A DNA stretch of 64,000 nt from Euwallacea fornicatus (lineage: Eukaryota; Arthropoda; Insecta; Coleoptera; Curculionidae): the NCBI RefSeq assembly GCF_040115645.1, contig NC_089541.1, positions 5,394,001-5,458,000 of the forward strand, in the 5' to 3' direction. This document shows, piece after piece, positions 26,662 through 37,897 of the stretch. The notes under the pieces were generated by a model, which saw only the letters and a program-made list of their open reading frames with translations, was not told the origin of the DNA and ran no database searches. Each line of letters opens with the position of its first letter. Positions within the stretch are counted from its first letter, which is position 1. The position numbers and the translations under genes were made by a program.

Positions 26662-28928
26662 ATGGCTGCTCTGAAGACCGATATCGTGGATGATGAGCAT
26701 GAAGCTGAAAATGGAGTGGAAATCGAAGTTGACGATGTAGGGAATACAACGGAAACGTCCAAGAAAAACAAAAAGAAAAAGAAGAAAAACAAGTCCGGTA
26801 AGCAATCTCACGGGGCGTGTTTTTATTTCGATTCACATTGCATGTATTTTTTACTCATGCAGGTCAGGGCGAACGAATTCCTGATCCCGACTTACCGCCC
26901 CCAGAGCACAATGGAGCCTCTGAGCCTGCCGGAGAGGAAAACACTGAAGGCGAGAAAAAGAAGAAAAAGCGCAATAGAAAAAAGGGGGGCAAATCCACTC
27001 AAACCGATCCTCCCTCAGTAGCAATTCTCGACCTATTTCCTGATGGAAACTTTCCTGTTGGAGAAATACAGGAATATCCCCTCGTCAACGACAACAGGAC
27101 TGCAAAGGATAGGTTTGGTTCTGAGGAAAAAAAAGCTTTGGATAGGATGCATAATGACATATACAATGAGGTGCGTCTGGCTGCTGAAGCTCATAGACAG
27201 ACACGTAAACATATCCAAAAATGGATAAAACCAGGAATGACTATGATAGAAATATGTGAAGAACTTGAGAATACAGCCCGCAAACTAATAGCAGAAGATG
27301 GCTTAAAGGCTGGCCTGGCATTTCCAACAGGTTGTTCAAGGAATCACTGTGCTGCACATTATACACCTAATGCTGGAGATAAAACTGTTTTGGAGTATGA
27401 TGATGTAGTTAAAATTGACTTTGGAACTCATATTAATGGGAGGATAATTGATTGTGCTTTTACCCACACTTTTAACCCTAAATATGATAAACTGGTAGAA
27501 GCTGTAAGAGATGCTACTAACACAGGGATAAAAGCAGCAGGTAAGTTGATTTTTTTGGGAACAATTTCAATTACAGTGTTTAATGTTGTACAGAGTTATA
27601 TCTTCAGTTGTAAGTCAAATTATGACTTAATTATTGAATTGAATTTTTCTCACTAGGATTCAAGGTACAGTGGAAGATCTCATAAGCCATCTGCTTAGAG
27701 GATCTGTCCTTATATAAGACTCAAAATTTAAATACATATGTTAATATCAGATGTAGCATACACCCTAGAACATGTGCTACACAAGTTTAATGATTTACCC
27801 AGGTACTGTTAAAAAATTTGAAATATGTATTGGCTGCTTAGTTTCTTGTTTTGCATTTGTCTTGTAGGCTGCAGGAAGTAATTGTGGTAATGAAATATTT
27901 TCAAGGTTTTGAAATGTTCAAAAGCAACTAAATCTTTTTATTTTATGGTATATGTTTAATATAATAGACCTGAATCTGGCTAAAATTACTGACTCTAGAG
28001 ACATGCATTTTTAGATTAATTTGTACTTATATGCAGAATGCAGAGAAAGGTGTTCTAAATTAAGTATATTTTACTATATGATTCTCAAAGCTGAGAGGCA
28101 ATTACACTTTTGTATTATTCTGCTTATGAGTTTTCACTTGCTTAGAAACAAATTAAATGTTAAGTGGGAAAAAGAATAATATATGAATTTAGTATTTCAT
28201 TCCTATTATTGGATAGATTTTTCTTAATGTTATTTTATTATAATAGGAATTGATGTCCAACTATGTGATGTAGGAGCTCAAATCCAGGAAGTTATGGAGT
28301 CATATGAAATTGACTTAGATGGCAAAACTTATCAGATCAAATCCATTAGGAATTTGAATGGGCATTCAATTTCACCCTACAGTAAAAAACAATTATTACT
28401 TTCAAAATTTCTCTAATGTTTGTACATGTTTTAATCCTTTAGGAATACATGCTGGAAAAACTGTACCAATAGTAAAAGGAGGAGAAGCAACTGTAATGGA
28501 AGAAAATGAGTTTTATGCAATAGAAACCTTTGGATCTACTGGAAAGGGTGTAGTGCATGATGATATGGACTGTTCTCATTACATGAAAAATTTTGATGTC
28601 CCCTATGTCCCACTCCGGTAAAAACGATAAATTTCACAAATTCGTTTAAAATGACTACTGAAATTTTGTTTACAGGTTACAATCTTCAAAAGCCTTATTG
28701 AAAGTAATCAACAAGAATTTCGGGACTCTAGCATTCTGCAAGAGATGGCTGGACCGCGCAGGAGCTACCAAGTACCAGATGGCTTTGAAAGACTTGTGCG
28801 ATAAGGGTATCGTGGACGATTATCCGCCTTTGTGCGATATCAAGGGCTGCTATACCGCCCAATTCGAACATACGTTGGTTTTGCGGCCAACTTGTAAAGA
28901 AGTAATTTCTCGAGGAGACGATTATTAA
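26662..28928 (+). CDS. MetAP2: Methionine aminopeptidase 2
   Basis: Cytosolic dinuclear metalloprotease that removes the initiator Met from new proteins; also binds eIF2 subunits and is the fumagillin target. Five exons (26662-26797, 26863-27540, 28247-28381, 28443-28617, 28676-28928), phases 1,1,1,2, give 458 residues (human 478). The N-terminal ~100 residues hold acidic and two poly-Lys blocks typical of type 2. Metal ligands are all present: Asp231 (KIDFGTH), Asp242 (IIDCAF), His311 (NLNGHSI), Glu344 (YAIETFG) and Glu439 (AQFEHTL). His211 (NHCAAHYTP) matches the fumagillin-reactive His231 of human. The C-terminus SRGDDY is the family ending. Nothing is missing, so it should be active. Confidence 0.97.
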
Positions 28929-29259
28929 CGGATTTTTAAAAATTGTTTCTGGACCTTGATTTTAAAAACTTGACGTTTCTTTGTAGACTTTGCTTTTGCA
29001 ATCATAATCATATAAATAATCAGGTTGTTTCTGTAACTATTGGCGATTTAACACTATGTTCAAAAAGTACTTAATCTGCTTAAGAATGTTTTTTTTATGT
29101 TTCATATATTTGTTGTCCTGTGGAAACAAGAAGGAAGCAAAGTTTTCGTAAAATTGTTCTAGTGGGGGAATATTTGTGTGGTTTTGAGTCTTAATTATTA
29201 TCATAACAATTATTACATTTTGTTACTCCGTGCTGGATAATAATGCAGATATGAATATA

Positions 29260-29265
29260 AATAAA
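29260..29265 (+). terminator. Polyadenylation signal of MetAP2
   Basis: AATAAA about 330 bp after the MetAP2 stop; the first canonical hexamer noticed in an otherwise non-coding 3' flank. Confidence 0.55.
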
Positions 29266-30413
29266 ACTTTTGAGTCTTGAAGTTCCGACTTTTTAAAGTG
29301 CTGGTGTCTTTTTCGCATATGGACAACGATTCGTGTATGTCAAAATACAAAAAAAAGTTAAAATGTTTAAAAACACAGAGTTTCTTTACCGTTTGGTGGT
29401 ACTATTTAAGAATAAATCATTTAAACTCCAAAAAACAATAATCAAAACCTTTGGATTTCAACCACCAACCCATCTTACCCAGATCATCCACTCTCCTCGC
29501 CTAATCCTGAGTATGGAACTATCTAACAATGTCTTCAATTATTTCGGTTTCGTAGAGCTGTCCCAATTTTCTACTCACCACCGTATCATGTGCGTGTAAT
29601 CATCCAACGGCTTCTCTTCTCACCGAAAGTAAATCCATGAAAAGTTTAATTTCGATAGCGTTGATAAGCAATATTGAAGTTACAACAAAAGGAAAGCGTA
29701 ATTGACAAAGTGACTTCCAAGTACAGGTCAGTGTATATACAAGGTATCGCTCAAATGACTAAACAACGCTTGACTAACAATAAGGCATTCTAGGGAAATC
29801 TACGTAACTCCAATGTTGGTTCATTTTGCCGTTACAGTTCGTCAAAGTAATCAAATTAATACCGTATTTTCGAAATAATTTCCAAACGCTTTTATTGATA
29901 CTTACCAATTTTGGAACTAAGAATTATTTCGTAGATTGGTGTGTTTTGACGTGAGTGGCATTTTTTATTAATGAATACAATTATTAAAGAAGTGTGCATG
30001 ATTTGTAAGTTACCATTTGTATTTTTGTTACCCTCTGTATAAATTATTTCATTTTTTTTCTGCGATAAAGTGATTTTATTTTTGAATTTTTTTGTCTCGT
30101 GTAAAATTTTCGTGAGGCATACAGTTTGTCTACAAGAAATTAGTAATAATACTTTGCAAGTTATCATTTTTGTTTAGTCAGAACGAAAACATGAAAAAAG
30201 TTTTAATCCTAAATAACTACCAACTTGATGTAATTCTTATAACAAATGTTCAAATTGTTGATTGTTTTCTTGAAGAAACAAATAAATTCGTTTAAAAAAT
30301 GAATCTTCCCTAATTGTATATTGGCGTCCTTCATTAACATTATTTGGATTAATACTATCCATTTCCCTAAGTTGCTTTTCAATATTCGCAAAAGTTTGAT
30401 AGTTCAGAATTCT

Positions 30414-30700
30414 GCGACATACAAAAATTCAATATTATCTAATCCTTGAAAAAAATCAATATTAATTCTTGACAAGAATTGAGTATTGATTTCTAAAAAA
30501 AGTCAATATTAATTCATAAAAAAAAAGTGAAATCTGGGACAAAAAAACAATATTACATAATTCTTGAAAAATATTCAATATTATAGGATTAAAAAAAAAA
30601 TCAATACATATTCATTCCTAAGAAAAATTCAATATTATTAGAAAAAATATATTTGCAATTCTTAAAAAAAATTCAAAATTAATTCCTGAAAAGAAAATCT
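30414..30700. repeat. Degenerate AT-rich minisatellite
   Basis: The core tcaatatta recurs about ten times, alternating with ttcttgaaaaaa/ttcctgaaaag. The unit is roughly 28-35 bp with many substitutions and length changes. Such arrays arise by slippage; no function is inferred. Confidence 0.7.
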
Positions 30701-31201
30701 TCATAACGGTTAGTCTCGGGTTACCTTCGACTTGAAGCAGAGACGTGCATAATGCAGACGTGAACTACAAAAAAGAGATTTAATTTCTGAAAAAAGTTTT
30801 TAAAACGTTCGAAGTAGCTCTAGTTACGATGTCATTTTTTGGCTACGTCCAAAGATGGTCGTAAGTACCTCCCAGAAGATCCAAAATTACAAATAATTTC
30901 GATTTTCAGCTAAAATGGTAATTACGTTGTTCTTATTGACGTAATACAACTTAACCGAAAACCAGAAAAAAAGAACAAACGGAACTTACTCCCTAAGGAT
31001 AAAAAATGTAAGGCAGAAACACGTCAGCAATATGCACTTTCACTCACAAAATGGTTACTAAACATCACTCACTTTCACTTCCTAAGTCATGGATAATAAC
31101 CACGTACCTCACGAGTCTTTAGAACAAAAGGAAACCCAATTGTCTTGACTATTAGCGCAGCGTGCATTATGAACATCTTGCTCATAGCCGCGCTAACATT
31201 C

Positions 31202-31595
31202 GAGTGAATCATGTTTTTTTTTTTGGGGATAAAAAATCTTGTCGGTAAGACGTTACCGGTGCCCGTGCACCGGCCTGTATGGGGTTTTCACCCACTAAAA
31301 AACCCCGTAATTTATGAGGTTTTCGAGCCTGTGCCCGAACAACCTCGATCGAGGTTTGAGTCGCTTTTATTTTTGTCCTGAGGTATGATGAGAAACAAGC
31401 GGGACCATCGCTTCTTATTCTACCTTCTTTCTGGATCTTTTTGCCTTTTTTGAGGATATGATATTTATTCTTTTATATCATTCCTAGATCTTTAGCAAGA
31501 AATATCCCGCCGGCGGAGGATTTTCTTGTCCTTCTTTTTTTATTATTTTTCCCTGTATGATTTTTTCTTTGTCGGCTCTTTTTGAGTGAATCATG
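31202..31595 (-). mobile_element. Retroelement-like insertion with 12-bp target duplication
   Basis: A 370-bp block (31214-31583) is bounded on both sides by the same 12 bases, gagtgaatcatg (31202-31213 and 31584-31595). The inner left edge is a run of eleven T, so on the minus strand the block ends in poly(A). Its base composition (GC-rich patches such as ggtgcccgtgcaccgg and cccgccggcgga) differs from the surroundings. Target duplication plus an A-tail is the signature of target-primed insertion by a SINE or a 5'-truncated LINE. No RNA polymerase III box or reverse transcriptase frame was recognised, so the family is open. Confidence 0.75.
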
Positions 31596-32855
31596 TGCGA
31601 CTCATTTCCGAATTCATATCGATATGAAAACGTACAAAAAATTTACAGCCTGCCTTTCGTCAAGATACCATCGATCAGTTTTCAAAATGATACGCGATAA
31701 GAAGTAATATACGAAGTTTCTAGATTTAGTAAAATAGAAGAAAAACCTGCTAATTCCAGACAGAACTTTCTGATTTATACAGGTAATTACATATTTCAAT
31801 GTTTGCAAAAAGTATATGAATATAATCATATCTGTTGATGGGCCTCTGGAACGCTTTCTTACGATTTATTTTAATACCTGGAATTATTAGGATCTCAGTT
31901 ATGAATGGGTTTCTTTGATATCTTTTAGTTCCATAGATATTCTAGCAATCAACTGGGATGTCACCATATTTTTTTCTCTCAATGTTTTTAACATTTTTCG
32001 GCGTCGGTGTTTTCAATTAATATTACATGGATTAACACTGCTCGTTTTTCTAAGTTACTTTTCAATACTCGTAAAAGTTTGATGGTTCGGAATTCTGCGA
32101 TTAGGTTATTTGTTACGATAACTCTGACACTCATACCTTTATTTTTCTCATAGAATCTATATACCAGAAATATGTCAACTTTCTCATTGATAGAATAATA
32201 TTCTATGTTAAAGGACTAATAGTTATTCAATTTACAATAAACTGAAATCTAACCAACAACCATAATAAACACATTCGGCATATCAGATGTACGGAATATT
32301 TATCGTTTTGTAGTGTAGAAAACATAAAACACAATTTTTTTAACATGGTTTTTACAACGATAAGTTGTAAGGTATCGTAAATAATATTTTTATTGAGAAA
32401 CTATATAGCTTGTAAAAATTTTACACGAGGTAAAAACGTTTAAAAATAAAGTCAGCTTGTGGCAGAGAAAAAAAAATTAAAACCATTAGTACGCGGGTAC
32501 TTAACTACACCCCATTTTTAATAATTTCACGTATTAAAAGAAGATCCCCTTCAGGTTAAATAATGCTAATTTATGTAGTATCACTTAGTTATAAAATTAG
32601 TAAAAATCGATAAAAGTGTTTAGCGAATATTTCGAAAGAGCGATATTGATTTGAGAACTTTGACGCTCTGTAGTGACGTTGGATATATATATATAAGTTT
32701 AACTTATTTTTGATTTGGGAATTTTTGGTCAAACGTTGTACAGTCATTTCAGAGACATCTTGTATAAAACGGTTTCTTTTAGTTCATAATTTTTTTATAT
32801 TTACCTGAATAAACACATTTTTAACAGTAAAAAATATACCACACAAATATCCACA

Positions 32856-35800
32856 TCAATTTTTGACATCCTTTTCTATATCCTTTTCTACAACAGGACT
32901 AATATTTAAACCTCTTCTTAAATAGTTTTCTTCAATTTCACGAGATTCCTTAGGAAGATCCATGGGAACCAGGTTTCTTATATAATTCAGGTAACACTTT
33001 GCACGATTCACCAGCTCTTGACTTTCCGGGGAGGCCTCAAGAATTTGAGAGGCAAAACTTTTCGAAACGCCTATAATGTTCTTTATTTGCATCCTCGAAA
33101 ATTAACAAACTTTTGGATTAATTTACCCTTCGACATTTTATACAAAAAGCAAAATGTTCCATTCTCGATAGTCTGATCCATCTTTAAATACTCCAAATAC
33201 TTGGATTCAGGCAGTATAGAGGCGATTTGTTGCAAATGAGTAGAAATGATCACATGTGGGCACGTATCTTTTTTTTCTAAAAAATACTTTAGAATGCCTG
33301 CTAGTAAAATTACGCCGTCATCGTCCAAAGTTCCACGCCCAAATTCGTCCATAATTATTATGGAGCTCGGAGACCAGAAGTGCAAAGCTTGAGCACTCTA
33401 TGCATGTATCATAACTTATTATTCAATCATATGTGCAACATCTGAACTAACCTGAGTAACATTTATCATAAAGGAAGACAGTTTAACAACAACAGATTCT
33501 GAACAATGCATCACTAAATGAATGCTCTCCACCAACCCGATTTGTGCTTGTTTAGCAGGCACATAACATCCTATATGAGCCAAGTAGATTGTAATTAAAA
33601 CTTGGGCAAGAAACACGCTTTTTCCACTGCCATTTGGACCTGTAATGATTTTCATGGAAGTATGAGGACCTCCAGAAAAGAAATCGTTGGGTTCGAAACT
33701 AGCAAAAATTTGCTCCATTAAGGGATGTCTGGATTGAATAATTTCGTGAATACGGTTAGAGTTTAAGTCGGGTTTCACGTAGTTGTTTTGTTGGCACACT
33801 TTAGCCATGGCTATTAAACTAAAAATTGAAGTTATGTAGATAGTTGTAGAATGTGTTTAGTACTATTTATACCAATCGATTTTTGCCACCACCTTTACGG
33901 CATTTCTGATGTCTTTATTGTATTTGAGAGCAAACTCAGAAAGTCTTCTCAAAATTCTGTTTTCGTGGTCGATAATTTCAGCGTTTATTCCACCCAGTCT
34001 TCGATCAAGTTCTGTGAAAATAATAACTTTTCATTTATAATGCATTTAAAATCATTATTAAATTGGGAACCATTGAGACTTTGCGTTTGAGCTACTAGTC
34101 ACTTATCAGCAAATAAAGCTTTTACAAGGTTTCATAAACTGTATTTGGCAAAGATGCAAAACAGCACATGGTGAGGATATAAGATGGCCTATAAACTGGT
34201 CGCTATTAAAAATTTGTAAGCAGGCTGTTAAATGTTAAAATTGATTGTTAAAATTTACATACAACACTGCTACTGCCGTTGCTGTTGTTTTATCGTATAG
34301 TTCTAACGTTCATATCATAATGTTTTCAATTACACACACACACACACATTGCCGCATATATCATATAAAAGGGAAGAAGCGTAAATACCTACCAACGCAC
34401 AATGGATTCTTGTAGTGAATGACCCCACCAAGCGTAAACTAAAAGTAAAAATTTACAAGTATAAAAATACGTCGTTAATATACAAAGTATTGTGAAATAT
34501 TCGAGATTAATCTTGTAAAGTAAATCTTTGATTACGGACAAGAATAAATGTACTCAAATCTGTTAACAAAAAGAAATTAAAAATTTATCAAAAAGTAAAG
34601 ATTTTATCAGAGTGGTAAATTTTTAAGACGCACACATTATATATTCATTAATGACAGCTTTTTTATTAACTGCTTTGTGAAACCAAAACTCGAAATCTTT
34701 GTAAGTAACAGACACTGATTACGTGTGGTTACGTTGTGGTTGACCAAATACAACCAGTCATGGGCCCAGCCAGCTGTATCAACCCAATCAAAATACTCTA
34801 TAAATCATGTATTAATGAAAAATCATACATTAATGAGGGTCATTAATGAGTGATTTTATACGTCATAAAAGAGATTTTATTCATAATAATTATTTTTACG
34901 ACCGTCTGTATACTGGTAACAAAGCGTTGTATTTTATTCACGTATGTTATAGCAATCATTTTTTTCATAAATTTGCAACACAGTATGTTAAGACTACTGC
35001 TCACCATAAATTTATAATCGAAACGTTGAAGATCTTCAGGGTCACAATCGGGTTCCCACTCTTTAATTGCGATAAGATGTCCCATTTCTGGCAGGTAAAC
35101 CACTTTACATTCGTTAATGTATTCTGGTAAATTATTGACGGTCATTCTAGCAGCAGCAGTTAGGTGTTTTGCTAAATCTTGTTGAAGCAGCAATTCTAAT
35201 ATTCAAAAAAATTTCTACATTCCTGTATTTAATTTGGAAAACAAGTCAGACTTGCGTCCAAACGCTCATCCAGTCCAAACTTGATCGCTGGTCTGCCCCT
35301 TTTTGCGCCAGCTTTGAAGTCCAGGGCATTGTTTATGGACTCTTGCAAACATATTACATCATGAGTGATTGAATAATTAAGCTCTTCTAAAAGGTCGGTT
35401 TTGCGTTTATATGTTCTGCTTATATCATTGATAAACAGAGTGTGATAGATTATCTGTGAAATGTATAATATTATTTAAAGGTTTAAATTCCGCAAACTAC
35501 CTGCTTTATGCAAGTTACTCCAGTCTTTACTAGATGCTCTGGCGTTTTGAATCTTGCCAAGTATAAGGCTTATGTAACCAATATCTTTGAATTCTTTTAT
35601 GTTGTCTTGGATGTTGGCAATAAAGTCCATGTTGGCGGGTTCTTGAACGAATTTTATGAAGTTTAGTCGCTTTTGTAATTCGTTATAATCGTTGATTGGA
35701 GAAAGCAACAGAGTTCTACAAATTCCTTGTTTCATAAAGGAAACATCTGTACTTAAAAGGAATTTATACCGTAAGTGAGATTGTCCCATTCGAGATTTAC

Positions 35801-36815
35801 AACCAGACAAAAACAACTTATAAACACTTAAACCTTCCCTGCAGCTGAACTCTTGTCCACGTTTAAATCCTGCATCATGCGATTTTAGAGAAAATATCTG
35901 TAACGTTTTGAAAGCTTGATTGTCCAAGAAGACGCGATTTTTCCTAAAAACAACTGATGGATCTCATACTATAGATCATTTAGAAAATGTTTATTACAAA
36001 GTTACAGGGTGAATATGCATGAAGTGCTTAGCTGCTGTGTCTACTCCAAAAGTCGACCAGTGTTTTTCCAGGAACTTACTTAAAGCCCCTAAAGCCTGGA
36101 CTGAAAGTCTGTAATTCAGGTTGACAAATGATCGTAAGAAAAGCTCATGCTTATGGTCAGATTCATCAGAAACATTTGAAGCAACGTCGATGTTTGATAC
36201 AATAGTTTTGCAGGCCTCGTAAGCTGCAAATGTGATGCTTGTAAAATATTTTTGCACAGGGAGATATTTTTATTTACTGTACTCTCTCAGAGAGAGTAGG
36301 AAGAAATTTGAAGGAAGGCTTCTAGAGGAGGTGGTAGTATTTGAGGTGTTTGAATTGGAAAGGTCTATTAGAAACTGTATATATTCTTCTGTTATGTCGC
36401 CCAATATCACCAAGTATTTGGGGGAAATTTCACGTTGTATTATTAGGGTTTTTGAGAACTGAGGACCGACATCCGACATCTCTTCATAAATGTTTAACTG
36501 AAATGAAAAATTGAGATATTGAGTTATAAAGGGTTATATTGGCCATATTTATTGAACTCCCTATACAGATAGTCATTTCGGAGATTATCAAAGTTAAACT
36601 TATTTATTTTTCATCAAACGTAACGCGATTCTCACTGTTTTTTCAATGAAACTGTAATATGCAGCCCCGAGCATTCCATTTTTGTGTAACAAACACAGAA
36701 TAATCCCGTTATTACTTCCATCATCTTCTTGTCTTGCTGATATTGATGCAGTATCATCTGTGTTAATGGGGCTTTGTCGCAGGCTCACAATATCTTGGGA
36801 GTTGGAATAGTCCAT
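32856..36815 (-). CDS. Msh5: MutS homologue 5 (meiotic crossover ATPase)
   Basis: Partner of MSH4 in the MutS-gamma clamp that stabilises meiotic recombination intermediates. Eleven exons: 36636-36815, 36278-36497, 35998-36223, 35505-35943, 35252-35453, 35005-35195, 34393-34438, 33873-34011, 33452-33818, 33127-33397 and 32856-33093; about 839 residues against 834 in human. Seen: SRHPLME, Walker A GPNGSGKS (608-615), the MSH5-type CSESVVVKLSSFMINVTQ, Walker B IIIMDEFGRG (Asp687-Glu688), and ISTHL. Two junctions are odd: intron 4 needs a GC donor (GC...AG, 35454-35504), and exons 10 and 11 do not join in frame by a normal-size intron. The intron 5 donor (gtctga) is also weak. The catalytic core is intact, so the gene is probably functional, but an assembly error or early decay at the 3' end is possible. 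Confidence 0.88.
34332..34348. repeat. (AC)n microsatellite
   Basis: A short uninterrupted run of AC dinucleotides in an Msh5 intron. Confidence 0.9.
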
Positions 36816-37185
36816 ATTTCTAGTTTATGCATCTCCTTAAGTATTTTCTCTATCAAAGTAAGTAGTTTGATAAAAACTTACCTAAATTCAGTAAAATAAT
36901 CACGTTAAATTACAATTATTCCGGCAAAGCGTTTTTAGGAAATCAAAATGGCTGAAAGAAGGGAAGAACAAATGCAGCAATTGTTTTTTTTATGTCATGT
37001 TGTCAGCGCAAGATTGATTATTTTGTTATTGGAGCAAATATCCCCTAAATTTTCATCAAATTTTGGAGTTTTCAGATTTTTTTATTGAATATTTTATACA
37101 TTGAGATTTTCTCCAAGCGAGGCTCTTAGCACACCAGTATTTGACAAATTTTGAATCTCACGTTTATTCCTAACCATTAGTTTTT

Positions 37186-37581
37186 TTAAAAACCTTGCCA
37201 GTGCAAAAGAAATATTTCCAAAGTTACATCAAATTGTGTGCGGTCGATTTTGAAGTCATGATTTAGTTTGTATATTCTTCGTTTTATGGTAATACATCGT
37301 TTCAGAAATGTCCGATAGCCATTGCTCATATGATCAACGTAAAATGTTTCGTTATTCTTAAGTGCCTCTTTGTGTTATAATTTTCTGTATGAATGAGGGA
37401 GATTGCCCACATTTTCTAGAACACTGTCGAAGAGTAACATTTGTTTTTCAAGATTTATGGAAAATAATGTTAAAATCGATTTTATTTGATTAAAAACCCT
37501 TAGTTTTTTTCCGGTTCGGACACAGCGTTTTTCGGGATTTTCCAAAAAATTGACTAGTTGCAAATTTAATAGTAAAACCAT
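37186..37581 (-). pseudogene. Unrecognised small gene with one in-frame stop
   Basis: From an ATG at 37581 a frame runs 68 codons to a TAA (37375-37377) and then continues in the same frame for 62 more codons to a second TAA (37186-37188). Both halves look like protein: charged, mixed composition, for example NPEKRCVRTGKKLRVF before and NNETFYVDHMSNGYRTFLKR after. An AATAAA on the minus strand lies about 100 bp beyond the second stop. Three readings are possible: a recent pseudogene, translational readthrough, or a ~58-bp intron removing the stop (a gtgttc donor near 37425 and acceptor acacaaag, weak). Family not recognised. It lies between Msh5 and TrxR, same strand as both. Confidence 0.4.
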
Positions 37582-37897
37582 GTTTTCTTTATTGTTCCCA
37601 AAACAAACGTTTAACAATAAATTTCATATATTAAGACAGTAACAAAATTTCAAATTTTCAATACAAAAATCTTGATATCACCACGACTGATAAATAAATT
37701 CAACACGTAAAAAACACATAAACCAAATAAAAAAAATACAATATGAAGCGAATAATTCTAAAAAGGCTAATTACTGAATATTTTGAGCTCTTAAGTATTA
37801 AAAAAGGGGACAACCCATTTTAATAATCCACAAAATAGTGCCAGAGCATGTGAATAATGACAACTATAATACTATCGTTTATCAATTACAGAGATGT

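Larger units (their letters stand above)
28929..32855. other. Intergenic, MetAP2 to Msh5 (convergent)
   Basis: About 3.9 kb holding the MetAP2 3' UTR, an AT-rich minisatellite (30414-30700), a retroelement-like insertion with target duplications (31214-31583) and, near 32700-32768, a 60-bp match to the right end of the inverted-repeat element found in the Acss3 intron (both end gagacatcttgtata). No host gene recognised. Confidence 0.6.

Noticed and set aside
29333..29599. 88-codon plus-strand frame after MetAP2
   Set aside because: Begins in AT-rich 3' flank, no recognised motif, no splice context.
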